Below are positions 31,272-40,715 of a DNA stretch of 42,134 nt, piece after piece (position 1 is the first letter of the stretch; each line of letters opens with the position of its first letter). Where the stretch lies: the NCBI GenBank assembly GCA_018813295.1, contig JAHJBZ010000075.1, positions 1-42,134 of the forward strand, written 5' to 3'. Source of the stretch: Patescibacteria group bacterium. Lineage in GTDB: Bacteria; Patescibacteriota; Gracilibacteria; UM-FILTER-43-11. The translations under genes were made by a program, and so were the position numbers. The notes beneath the pieces were generated by a model that was not told the origin of the DNA, did no database searches, and saw only the letters and a program-made list of their open reading frames with translations.

Positions 31272-31834
31272 AAAGCTGGACTCTCAGGCTTCTTAAGAAT
31301 GTTATAAGGAAAGCCATCAAGTATCATATTTACGGATGCATGACCCGTTAAATTTGTTTGATAATCATAGATATCAACCATTGTGGTTCCGTCTGCAATC
31401 AAATCAAAAACAACCTCTGCAACTGTAATGCTTTTGGCAACTACAGCTTCATTGGTCCCACGACCGATCATCACTAAGCCAAAAAATTCATCAAATGTAT
31501 TTTCATAAGGAGCCGAAAGCACAAAATCAGAATTGCTGAAATCTACACTCTTGCCCTCCAAAGCTTTTGGATTATAGGAAAGCCAGCTTTGCACTGAAGT
31601 AATTGGTTTTTCTTCCGGATTATCCAGCATAACTTTTACAGTTACCTGGTCACCCTCACGATCAGCAACAAGCACAAGATCTACTTCTTTAGTAACATCC
31701 TGAACTGCTTGTAGAGATCTGACGGCAGCATTATGAACCGATATCTCTTCTGATGAACGCTGAATACAACCAGAGAGAAAGCTCGAAAGTAAAATTATAA
31801 TAGCTGCTGCGATTAAGATTCTTGAAGTCTTCAT
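31241..31834 (-). CDS. Cohesin-like lipoprotein
   Basis: 197 residues. A lipoprotein signal peptide ends in the lipobox L-S-G-C (Cys at about residue 22), so the protein should be lipid-anchored outside the membrane. The rest is one cohesin-like domain with the landmarks of its neighbour: S-W-L-S-Y-N-P-K-A-L-E-G-K-S-V, F-V-L-S-A-P-Y-E-N-T-F, V-M-I-G-R-G, Y-Q-T-N-L-T-G-H-A-S-V-N and D-G-F-P-Y-N-I-L. It lacks the fibronectin domain and C-terminal anchor of the 30132 protein, so the pair looks like a duplication with two attachment modes. Expected partner: the dockerin domains of the upstream genes. Confidence 0.7.
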   Translation of the reverse strand: MKTSRILIAAAIIILLSSFLSGCIQRSSEEISVHNAAVRSLQAVQDVTKEVDLVLVADREGDQVTVKVMLDNPEEKPITSVQSWLSYNPKALEGKSVDFSNSDFVLSAPYENTFDEFFGLVMIGRGTNEAVVAKSITVAEVVFDLIADGTTMVDIYDYQTNLTGHASVNMILDGFPYNILKKPESPALIIQNSKLEN

Positions 31835-31874
31835 TTTGTTAAGTTTTTAAGATTTGAAAATTAAAATTTGTTTT

Positions 31875-31902
31875 AAAATTGTAAATTGTAAATTTAAAAT
31901 TA
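31875..31902. repeat. Period-7 array at the 3' end of the giant surface gene
   Basis: Units AAAATTG, TAAATTG, TAAATTT, AAAATTA; the last includes the stop codon of the gene ending at 31900. Confidence 0.75.
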
Positions 31903-34900
31903 TTCTATGGGTATATCCCCTCCGCTTGGTTCAGAAGTAGTAGGAACAGTCCCATCGGTATCTCCCTCATCATAATCATCAGTAGTATTTAGATAAGAAG
32001 TTCCATAAACAGCTGAGAACATAGTGAAATCTGTAAAGTCAACAACGCCATCTCCGTTCAAATCCGCCCGATTAGCTGTTGAGTAAGTTTGTAATAATTG
32101 AATATCAAGTGACACAAAATATTCGTACACACTTACGCTAGGAGCAGTGCCGTCATAAGAAGCAACATCTGAAATTCTCAAACGATATTTTTGACCTGAC
32201 TTCATAGTTTCAGTTCTTATCTGAAGAATGTTTGCTGCGCCTGCAAAATCAACACCGATAACCTTAAGTTCATCAGATGTTCCGCCGCTCTCATAAATCT
32301 CAAAATTATAATTAATACCGGCTGAATCTGCTGCAAGTAATGCCTGATCACCTGTTACAGGTGAAAGAGCTAAGCTTGAAGGAAGTAAATTATTTTCGAA
32401 TTCAACTTCAATCATATCCGTATCAACAGCGGTTACATAAAGAACATTCGGAGGATTACCAAGCTCCTCAAATCCGTAAAAATAGACTCTATTGGATGCG
32501 CCGGCAACAAGGGATACACCTACGGCATCATAAATATCACTGCTGCCCTCCAGAGCATAACTCTTATCCCCCTCTTGTTCTGCAGTAGTCAAAGTAACAA
32601 TAGTTCCGGCAGCATTAATTGTGGCACCGGTAATTGCTAAAGTTTGGCTTGTGTTATTTCGATCCATAATAGTAAATTCACTGCCATTTGATGAAATTGA
32701 GCCAGAGGAAATTTCCTCATTGAATAGAACTTCAACTGTTGTAGAACTTGTGGCTACAGCCGTTACTATTTCTGGTGGTGCCTGATCGTTGGTATAAGAA
32801 TCGCCATTATTTACATATATAGGTATATAGCCATAAGTTGTTTTCCCGGCCATATCAGTAGCAGCAATTTGTACTTCGTATGGCTCAGAGCTAGGTGTAG
32901 TTGACTGATTAATGGTCACACCGGAAAGAATAAACCATTGTCCTTCACTGCCCTCAGATACACTAGGTGTCATACAAACCAATGTATTTGAACCGGTTGG
33001 ACATGTGCCATTACCACTGGAAGATGAAGAACTGGATGAACCTCCAACTTCACTAAAATCAGAAGCATTGGATCCGACTTGCCCGACATTGCTTAAATTA
33101 ATTACAACTGAATCAAGGTCACCATCGTCATCCCGAACAAAAGCATATATAGTGATCGGTGTTTCACCATCGTTGATGGCTACTGTAGGTGTGGTATAAC
33201 CGCGATCTTCATGAATATAAGGCGGATCACCTATTGTATCTTCATTTGTTACATCTAACTGCATAATAAGGTTAGCTGAACCTCCGGTAGTATCGGTTGC
33301 CCTTATTTCAATTTCATGGATACCTGTCGGAGCAGTTGTAGGAACTGTTAGATTTTCAATAGAATACCAAGCACTTTCAGCTTCAGTACTAATATCAGGA
33401 TCTCTGGTTAAAGTTTTAGGGGAAATACCAAGGGTTCCAAAACTTGCTGAAACACTTGTAATATCACCTACCCCATCAGGATCAGTAACATACATATAAA
33501 GAGAAAATGCTGTAGTGGCATCATTTGGAACTGACCGACGAGGTGAAATATAGCTGCTGCTTGAACTGATTGACGGACCTGTAAGTTCAGTTGAAACATT
33601 AAGCGACAAAGTATCACTTGAGCTTTCACCAGTCGTATCCATTGCGGTAACACTGATTGTATACTGCCCGGAAGGAGTGGTATCCGGAACAGTAAATTCT
33701 TCTGATTGGAAGTATTGAGTTGTTAATTCATCTCCTGTTGCAGCTGCCTGTGAGATTGGGGTAAGAACCTGGAAACCGGCACCAACACTTCCCAGATCTG
33801 CTGTAACGGAAGAAATGCTGTCGATACCATCTGTATCGGATACCTGAGCGTAAATAACGGCTGGCGTTTGACCATCCGGAGGCAAAGAAAGCGGGCTGAC
33901 ATAAAGCTGATCAATTGTAGGAGCTTCACTTTGATAAATATCACTTGTAACAAGTAAACTGACAGTACCATAAGCTGTGTCATTGCCCTTGCGAACCTCA
34001 ACCGGAAGTTCATAAGGATCTGCCGAAGTAGGAACTGTTGCCGGCACAGTAAGTTCGTATGTATACCATTGACTGTTCGCAGGCTGAGTACCGTCATCCT
34101 CTTCCATTTCCTGTGTATTTGGCCCATCGAGCTGACTTAGATCAACTATAACAGTATCAATATTAGCAAGACCTACTGGATCTGTAACAAGAACCCACAA
34201 AGTAATGATGGTAACGCCATCATTTGGTACTTCGTATGGAATTGATTGAGATTCTTCGGAAACAATCTGCATAGGAATTGTAGGATCACTGACGACCAAT
34301 GCTGAAGTAATTTCGGTAGATTCATTTGCGGTATTAACTAAAGTAATATTATATATGCCAGCTGCAAAATCAGCAGGAATTAAAATGGTAAGCGAAGTAG
34401 CACTCTGGCTTACAATTGTTACCTCTTCATTGCCAACCTCAACAGTTTGAATTGTATCCAGGTTCTGACCGGTTAACACGATCTCCTGATCTTCATCATT
34501 AGCAACAACACTTGGATCAACATCGGTCACAGTTGGTTCAGGCAGTTCAAAGCCAAAGAAGTTAAGTACCCGAGCATTACCGAGCAAGAAACCGCTTGTA
34601 TCTTTTACTCCATCAAAAATTACAAAATAATTAGCACCGGGCTCCTGAAGACCAGTGGTTAATTCGTATAAACTGCCGCTGACTTGAGTGACATTAGTAA
34701 CATTTAATTCCACTTGGGTAAGCGGATCATCAAATTTAACAATATAGACATTAACCGGAGTCATTGTTGCAGAATCAACATCGGCAGAGAAATTTAGCTG
34801 GATAGATGTGCTGTCAGAAACATCAACGCTGGAAAGTGTAACTTCACTTGCCGCTGCAGCTGCTCCATAACCTCCAAAAGCAGTAACGCTCTTTCTAAGT

Positions 34901-37116
34901 GCATTAGCTCCTGTGTATGCATAAATAATATCACCTGTATCCTCTGCCGCATTTACATAGTAAACCTGGCCTGCAGTTAAAGCAGTAGTGGTTAAACATA
35001 CGGTCTGGAAATCAGGTTCAACTGAAACAGCGCTGACTGAAATGGAAGGCTCTACTGCAAAATCATTTATATCCACTGTGTCCTCATCAATATTCTCTGA
35101 AAATTCAACGCAAACTTCAGTAGCTGCAGTTGCCTCTGCACTATCTGCATCTAAATCCTGATCTATTACAAACTCTTTTATAACAATTGTATTATCGCTG
35201 GCATAATCATCGACTATTCGCAGAATATAATGAGTATTTGGCTCAAGAGGATCTGTAAATACAATCTTTAAATTACCATTAACAATGCTTACAGAATCAA
35301 TATCTTGTTCTGTAATATTTCCCTGAGACGCATATTCAAAAATAGCAATATTATCATTCGTAGGATCACCATCATTTGAATATTCCACATCGGTAAAATC
35401 ATAACTACCTGGTGCAATTTCTATAGTATCTTTAGCGGTTGGGGTAAGAGTACTTACCGTATTCGTTGCAAGATGACCATATCCCCAGAAAGTAACAGTT
35501 TTATAAGCTGTATCAACCGGCACGTTATAATTATTTAAAATATAACTGGCAGCTGAAACACTAAAGGCATAATTCAGATCCACATCAAACACGCCTCCAT
35601 CAACATCAGTTAAAGTAAGAGTTGTTCCGGAAATCACCGGGCTGAATTCAGAAGTGTTATTGATAACATGCGCAACAACATTTGAACCGGTTTCATAAAT
35701 ATGACCGTACATAGTTCCTGATCCATGTATTGCTTCATCAAAACTTATTTGCAGCACATAATCATTACCACTTTGAGAAACTGTAGCACCAATCATACGT
35801 GGCCCGTTTTTATTTCCGGTAAATGCAACCTTATCAATTCCTAAAGACCGGCCACTGGTGCTTAAAATAGAACTCGGTGAAACTGCACTTATTAAATAGG
35901 TATTCTTTTTAAGGAATTTTCCATCTATTGTAAGAGTGACTTCATTTCCGGAAACCGAATCCACGCTATTAATAGTAGGAACATCAAATTGGTCGGTAAT
36001 ATTTTCTAAAGTGAAGTCATTTTTAGTTACCGAAGCCGCCTGTATATTATCGGTAAATGTAATTGTGACTTCATTGTAACTATTGGTTGGCACTTCAGCG
36101 CTTTCCATACCGAAATCGCTAAGCACTCCAACAACTGCACCATAACCATAAAAAAGAACGCTGGCATGATTGGAGTCAACTGCACCTTGCGTATTACCCC
36201 TAACGGCTGAATCAGCAGTCATCACATATTGCTGACCAGGAGCTTGAGTATCAGTTGTTAAGACTACAGTCTTTTGGTCATAACCATGAACATTACCAAG
36301 TTCTACAGTATTAACTGTTAAACCAGGAATGTCATAATAAGAAGTATCACTATATTCATCCAAATAATCTGAAAATCTGACTACAACATGTGTATCATCT
36401 GTAGCCTCAGCATTCAGAACCTTAAGCTCATCCACACTCTCAACGGTAATAGTGCCAACCTGCATTGTTCCGATATTAACTTGGGTAATACCATTAAGTG
36501 CAGCTAAATTTTCTATTCCCAACTCAATCTCTTCACCAGTAGCAACTGATGGACTGATTTGAGTTGTTAATTTGAATAAAACAGGATGTGTCAGAGGATC
36601 AAGTGGGTTAATACCATAAGAAGCATCTATTTCAATTGGATCATCTAAAATAATTGTTACAACAAGTTCACCATTACCAGCATTAGCCATTTCAAAAGAA
36701 GCATTCTGGAATTCAGTATCTCCGTCAAAAAGAATAGGATTTGCACCAAAAATCAAAGCATCTATCGGTTCATAAGTTAAAGTAAATGTAATACTGTCAA
36801 ATTCAGGAAGCTCATCCATTGTTTTAATAGATATATTCCCCTCTTCACCCGGACCACCCTCATATGAAGGAATGTATAGCTTAGTAGCAGAAGGAGGAAC
36901 ACCCATCTCAGTAAGTTCAGCTCTGAAAAGTTGGGGGCTTAAATAGGTAAAAGCACCAACCACAATTGCAAGCACAGCAACACCAAGACCAATAAAGAGT
37001 TTATTTCTTTTCTTGGGTTGTTCCTGCATATTTTGTTGCAAGTTATTAGTTGTTTCGCTCTCTGTTGTCCCCCCAAGCGAACTTTGTGAGCCAAGGGGTA
37101 GATTTGTATTTTCCAT
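31900..37116 (-). CDS. Giant multi-Ig surface protein with cohesin-like and dockerin-like modules
   Basis: 1738 residues. A cytoplasmic N-terminus leads to one membrane segment (about 37-59), so the bulk is outside. Residues about 76-220 look cohesin-like (F-T-L-T-Y-E-P-I-D-A, V-L-F-K-L-T-T). Then come several SbsA-type Ig-like units, many ending in an F-x-G-[YF] motif (F-Y-G-Y-G, F-W-G-Y-G, F-G-G-Y-G, F-F-G-F). An IPT/TIG domain lies near 855-945, then about four ~90-residue repeats (V-S-D-T-D-G-I-D, V-T-D-P-D-G-V-G, V-R-D-D-D-G-D-L), then more SbsA-like units. A single dockerin-type calcium loop, D-L-N-G-D-G-V-V-D-F-T-D-F, is at about 1685-1697. Probably a surface scaffold or adhesin; ligand unknown. 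Confidence 0.75.
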   Translation of the reverse strand: MENTNLPLGSQSSLGGTTESETTNNLQQNMQEQPKKRNKLFIGLGVAVLAIVVGAFTYLSPQLFRAELTEMGVPPSATKLYIPSYEGGPGEEGNISIKTMDELPEFDSITFTLTYEPIDALIFGANPILFDGDTEFQNASFEMANAGNGELVVTIILDDPIEIDASYGINPLDPLTHPVLFKLTTQISPSVATGEEIELGIENLAALNGITQVNIGTMQVGTITVESVDELKVLNAEATDDTHVVVRFSDYLDEYSDTSYYDIPGLTVNTVELGNVHGYDQKTVVLTTDTQAPGQQYVMTADSAVRGNTQGAVDSNHASVLFYGYGAVVGVLSDFGMESAEVPTNSYNEVTITFTDNIQAASVTKNDFTLENITDQFDVPTINSVDSVSGNEVTLTIDGKFLKKNTYLISAVSPSSILSTSGRSLGIDKVAFTGNKNGPRMIGATVSQSGNDYVLQISFDEAIHGSGTMYGHIYETGSNVVAHVINNTSEFSPVISGTTLTLTDVDGGVFDVDLNYAFSVSAASYILNNYNVPVDTAYKTVTFWGYGHLATNTVSTLTPTAKDTIEIAPGSYDFTDVEYSNDGDPTNDNIAIFEYASQGNITEQDIDSVSIVNGNLKIVFTDPLEPNTHYILRIVDDYASDNTIVIKEFVIDQDLDADSAEATAATEVCVEFSENIDEDTVDINDFAVEPSISVSAVSVEPDFQTVCLTTTALTAGQVYYVNAAEDTGDIIYAYTGANALRKSVTAFGGYGAAAAASEVTLSSVDVSDSTSIQLNFSADVDSATMTPVNVYIVKFDDPLTQVELNVTNVTQVSGSLYELTTGLQEPGANYFVIFDGVKDTSGFLLGNARVLNFFGFELPEPTVTDVDPSVVANDEDQEIVLTGQNLDTIQTVEVGNEEVTIVSQSATSLTILIPADFAAGIYNITLVNTANESTEITSALVVSDPTIPMQIVSEESQSIPYEVPNDGVTIITLWVLVTDPVGLANIDTVIVDLSQLDGPNTQEMEEDDGTQPANSQWYTYELTVPATVPTSADPYELPVEVRKGNDTAYGTVSLLVTSDIYQSEAPTIDQLYVSPLSLPPDGQTPAVIYAQVSDTDGIDSISSVTADLGSVGAGFQVLTPISQAAATGDELTTQYFQSEEFTVPDTTPSGQYTISVTAMDTTGESSSDTLSLNVSTELTGPSISSSSSYISPRRSVPNDATTAFSLYMYVTDPDGVGDITSVSASFGTLGISPKTLTRDPDISTEAESAWYSIENLTVPTTAPTGIHEIEIRATDTTGGSANLIMQLDVTNEDTIGDPPYIHEDRGYTTPTVAINDGETPITIYAFVRDDDGDLDSVVINLSNVGQVGSNASDFSEVGGSSSSSSSSGNGTCPTGSNTLVCMTPSVSEGSEGQWFILSGVTINQSTTPSSEPYEVQIAATDMAGKTTYGYIPIYVNNGDSYTNDQAPPEIVTAVATSSTTVEVLFNEEISSGSISSNGSEFTIMDRNNTSQTLAITGATINAAGTIVTLTTAEQEGDKSYALEGSSDIYDAVGVSLVAGASNRVYFYGFEELGNPPNVLYVTAVDTDMIEVEFENNLLPSSLALSPVTGDQALLAADSAGINYNFEIYESGGTSDELKVIGVDFAGAANILQIRTETMKSGQKYRLRISDVASYDGTAPSVSVYEYFVSLDIQLLQTYSTANRADLNGDGVVDFTDFTMFSAVYGTSYLNTTDDYDEGDTDGTVPTTSEPSGGDIPIE

Positions 37117-37172
37117 TTCTTTAGGTTTTAATTTTGTTTTTTAGAATTTGAGTTTATTTAGAATTTAGATTT

Positions 37173-37214
37173 TTAAGCTTAAGACTTAAGACTTAAAACT
37201 TAAGACTTAAGTTA
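37173..37214. repeat. Period-7 array at the 3' end of the 37207 gene
   Basis: Units TTAAGCT, TAAGACT, TAAGACT, TAAAACT, TAAGACT, TAAGTTA. It includes the stop codon at 37207. Confidence 0.85.
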
Positions 37215-40200
37215 TAGCTTGATGAAAAAGTAAAATAACATCAATCATATCCACATCTCCATCTCCATCAATATCAGAAGCCTCTAGTTGAGACTGAGTG
37301 CCGGTTACACTGCCGCTGGCAATTCGGAAGGAAATAATCACATCAACCATATCCACATCGCCATCACCATCCACATCACCGGAAGCAAGTTCACCTATAT
37401 ATATAGGATATACATAAGCAGATGTATGATTGGCTGCATCGGTAATAACAATTACCAATTTATAATTGCCATCATATAAGTTTGCATCCACTGGAATCTC
37501 AACAGGAATAGAATAAATGCGATAATAGTCAGCTTCAGGTTCACCCTCTCCCTCACCTTCTCCTTCACCCTCGCCACCATCACCTTCTTCTTCTATTTCA
37601 ATATCTTCGACGTAAGTAGTACTGGTAAACCAAACTGCATTTGGATCTGAATCTATATCCTCATAAGTTTCAAAATCAGATTCAACAACATATATATTAA
37701 TATCCTGAATATCCTCTATGCTATCTACATCCGTAACTTTGACTTCCAGGTCAATTTGACTGCCTTCTGTAATCGAACCGGAACCGATACGATGTACATA
37801 TTCAATCATCGGACCTCCTTGCACTGTAACAATTAAATCATTACTGGTAACAACCGATTGATCTGGATTAGTAAATTCCGCAACAACTGTAGAAGTTCCA
37901 CTGATTTCACCAAACACAAGTAAACCGGTATCAAGTGATGCCTGTTCCAAGTAATTAACAGGAGTGTTAACCCATGTCACATCTGTAGGATTTAAGCGTT
38001 CTGTTTTACCGCTTTCATATTCAGCAATCACCATAAGTGAATAAGTATCTTCAGGTGGTAATTCAATACCGCTTCCAAAATTAGGAACGATAGAAACATC
38101 ATCTGCATCCGCAGTTGTGCTAATATCAATAATTCCATTTTCATTAATGTCTTCAACACCATCTACATTAGCATCAGTTTGATTTATAGTTTCAAGAACT
38201 AAAATTCCTGGAAAACCAGGCAAACTGCTAACCTGAACAACAGGTAGTTGGAGCATTGGATCAGGATTATTATCCATAATCTCAGCAATCTCACCAGCAA
38301 CTCCAAGATCCAATGGATCAAGAGGGTCACCATTCATAATTGCTTCAATTTCCTCAAGGTCAGTATTATAAGTCCCAGCAGGCAAATCTATATTTATTAC
38401 CTGACCTTCAATTGTAATAGTGCGGCCAACGGCATCGGAATTATGGATAATGAGAAGCACGCTTTCAAAGGCCGCTTCAACCTCTTCTTCAGAAAGGAAT
38501 TCGTAAGCGCTTTCATCCAATGCAATTGTTAAACCTGTTAGCTCATTTACAGTAACCTGGAAAGGATCTGATTCAACAGTTCCAATATCCGCATCATCTG
38601 TATCGTAACGAGCAGTAATATTGGTTACGCCAGAACCAACTGCAGTAAGAATTCCTGTACCATCTACAGTGGCTACAGTTTCATCACTGCTAAACCATTC
38701 AATACCCGCCTCAGCGGTTACATTTTGTTCTTCAAAAACTTCACCGGCAGTATTACCGAGATAAGCTGCAATTTGAATTTGATCTCCGATTTCAATTACA
38801 TCACCCTGGGTGTAGTCATCTGATTCAAGTGCAACAACCATTCCATAAACTTCTACATCAAGTGCCGCAACACAACCTTGTTCATCGGTAACGGTTAAAA
38901 CACTGACACCTTCATCCTTAGCATATAAATATGCATAATTAGTTACCGCAGTACTGATAATTTCAACAGTTGTGCCGAATGTATTTTCCACTTCCTGGAG
39001 CAAACCGGTTGTAATGCTTAAAGTAGGAAAGTTATTAATAAGAGTGTCAGCAGTTAAAACTGTTGGAGTCGGAGCATACGGATCTGAGAAAGTTGCACCT
39101 GCACTGATATCGGCAGATACAGTTCCATAAACTGTGCCGGTTGCATCACCGGTAGCAGTACCGGTAAGACTACCTGTAACAGTTCCTTCTAATTGAAGAC
39201 TCATACCACTAAGGCTTGTCCAGGTTCCTGTACCGGATAAACTGCCTGCCAAAGCACCGACTTCTGAAGTAACCTCCACACTCTCATTGCCGATATTAAC
39301 TACTGTAATAAAGTTATTAGTCGGAGCAGTATAATCGACTGGAATGGTAATATCTACTGAGCATGTTTGGGAATCAAGATCCCCAGAAATTTCATCATAT
39401 TCCTCTTCACAATCGTAAATATTATATGATCCGGCATATTCATCATAATTTTCAGTACTTCCGCTAAAGTAATCAGGTATAAATTCAATTACAGGTTCTG
39501 CTTCTTCTTCATCAACTTCAGAAAGTGATTCCACCTCAATAACTGATGGATGGCTGCTCACCCATTCGCTAACACCAACGCCACCAGCGACATAAACCAA
39601 AGTCGTATCACCCTGAGTCATTGTGTTGTCTTGAGAAAGCGGTTGGGTAATTATATCAGCAGCATCACCAGTGCCAGCCGTACCACCTGCAAAACAATAC
39701 CCTATCAGAGTAGGATTGCCATGAGGTGTACTCACTGCTGGATTTGGATAGGCAACATTGTTAACGGTACATTCGTAACTATTAACATGCAGACCTAATT
39801 CCTTAGTAATCAAATAAATTTCATTTGTATCAAAATAAGTATAAGCAACAACTGGTGAAGAGAGTCCCAGCAAATCATTAAATACATAGGCAAAATTAGA
39901 AGCCGTATCAGATGTATTTTCTTCTTCATCTCTCACTGATATTTCATATGAACCATCACCAGAACTGAATGTAATCTCTGCACGTTCAGCAAGGCCAGGA
40001 ACAAAAGTTAAAGTAATATTAAATGTTTGTGCACCAGTTACAGCTGTAGAAGGATAACTGAGTACAATAGACTCAACATCTTGCGGCGCAAAATCAAATA
40101 TCACACTTTCAGCAGATGTGGGTAAGGTTTCCGCACCTGTGTAAATTCCAGTACCCTCACCACGTAAAATAGATGTCTCTAAATTTGCACAATTAGCAGA

Positions 40201-40656
40201 AGTGACATACAAATCAGTATTATTTCTTGTGGTCTGAGTTTGATCATCTGATAAGAAAATCTCAACATAAAAAGGTGTAAACCCAGTCGGGGCAATAATT
40301 TGATTACCTGAAATCTGAATGCCATCGGTAGTACACTGTGCTTGATTTACACATCGAAAACTAACGGTTGAACTTGTAAGATCATTCCCGCTTAAATTTC
40401 CACTTGTAAAACCAGACAATGGATCAAATTCAACATAAACAGTATTGATAGTAACAACATTATTCACCGGAACTACAGAACCGCTCGGAGAAACAAATTC
40501 AATGGACGTGATATTAGCTGGATCTGCAGATTGTAAATCCTGCAAAATATCTCCAGAAAATATTCCGAGCTGATTTTTTTGAGTGAAGTAAAGTGAAACG
40601 CCAGTAATTACAATGGCGAGCACTACGACTAATGTTATGTTGAGTATTTTTTTCAT
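37207..40656 (-). CDS. Large surface protein with BIG2 domain and C-terminal type I dockerin
   Basis: 1149 residues from the ATG at 40656 (M-K-K-I-L-N-I-T); 17 upstream codons read as repeat-derived spacer. A signal/anchor segment covers about 4-25. The middle has Ig-like regions, a low-complexity G-T-x-T-G-x block, and a BIG2 domain (I-E-W-F-S-S-D-E-T-V-A-T-V-D, G-T-G-I-L-T-A-V-G-S-G). Near the end is a Glu-Gly linker. A complete dockerin (about 1091-1149) closes it with two calcium loops, D-V-D-G-D-G-D-V-D-M-V-D-V and D-I-D-G-D-G-D-V-D-M-I-D-V. With the cohesin-like genes downstream, this suggests a non-covalent surface complex. No catalytic domain was recognised, so it is not evidently a cellulosome. 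Confidence 0.8.
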   Translation of the reverse strand: MKKILNITLVVVLAIVITGVSLYFTQKNQLGIFSGDILQDLQSADPANITSIEFVSPSGSVVPVNNVVTINTVYVEFDPLSGFTSGNLSGNDLTSSTVSFRCVNQAQCTTDGIQISGNQIIAPTGFTPFYVEIFLSDDQTQTTRNNTDLYVTSANCANLETSILRGEGTGIYTGAETLPTSAESVIFDFAPQDVESIVLSYPSTAVTGAQTFNITLTFVPGLAERAEITFSSGDGSYEISVRDEEENTSDTASNFAYVFNDLLGLSSPVVAYTYFDTNEIYLITKELGLHVNSYECTVNNVAYPNPAVSTPHGNPTLIGYCFAGGTAGTGDAADIITQPLSQDNTMTQGDTTLVYVAGGVGVSEWVSSHPSVIEVESLSEVDEEEAEPVIEFIPDYFSGSTENYDEYAGSYNIYDCEEEYDEISGDLDSQTCSVDITIPVDYTAPTNNFITVVNIGNESVEVTSEVGALAGSLSGTGTWTSLSGMSLQLEGTVTGSLTGTATGDATGTVYGTVSADISAGATFSDPYAPTPTVLTADTLINNFPTLSITTGLLQEVENTFGTTVEIISTAVTNYAYLYAKDEGVSVLTVTDEQGCVAALDVEVYGMVVALESDDYTQGDVIEIGDQIQIAAYLGNTAGEVFEEQNVTAEAGIEWFSSDETVATVDGTGILTAVGSGVTNITARYDTDDADIGTVESDPFQVTVNELTGLTIALDESAYEFLSEEEVEAAFESVLLIIHNSDAVGRTITIEGQVINIDLPAGTYNTDLEEIEAIMNGDPLDPLDLGVAGEIAEIMDNNPDPMLQLPVVQVSSLPGFPGILVLETINQTDANVDGVEDINENGIIDISTTADADDVSIVPNFGSGIELPPEDTYSLMVIAEYESGKTERLNPTDVTWVNTPVNYLEQASLDTGLLVFGEISGTSTVVAEFTNPDQSVVTSNDLIVTVQGGPMIEYVHRIGSGSITEGSQIDLEVKVTDVDSIEDIQDINIYVVESDFETYEDIDSDPNAVWFTSTTYVEDIEIEEEGDGGEGEGEGEGEGEPEADYYRIYSIPVEIPVDANLYDGNYKLVIVITDAANHTSAYVYPIYIGELASGDVDGDGDVDMVDVIISFRIASGSVTGTQSQLEASDIDGDGDVDMIDVILLFHQAIT

Positions 40657-40683
40657 TTTTTTATTTTGAGTGATAATTTTTTT

Positions 40684-40711
40684 CACAAGGCACAAGACAC
40701 TAGACACTAAA
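40684..40711. repeat. Period-7 array at the 3' end of the 40716 gene
   Basis: Units CACAAGG, CACAAGA, CACTAGA, CACTAAA, 4 bp from the stop codon at 40716. Confidence 0.8.
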
Positions 40712-40715
40712 GTAA

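Noticed and set aside
37207-40656. Cellulosome for cellulose breakdown
   Set aside because: Dockerin and cohesin-like modules are present but no glycoside hydrolase or carbohydrate-binding catalytic protein is recognisable in the window.
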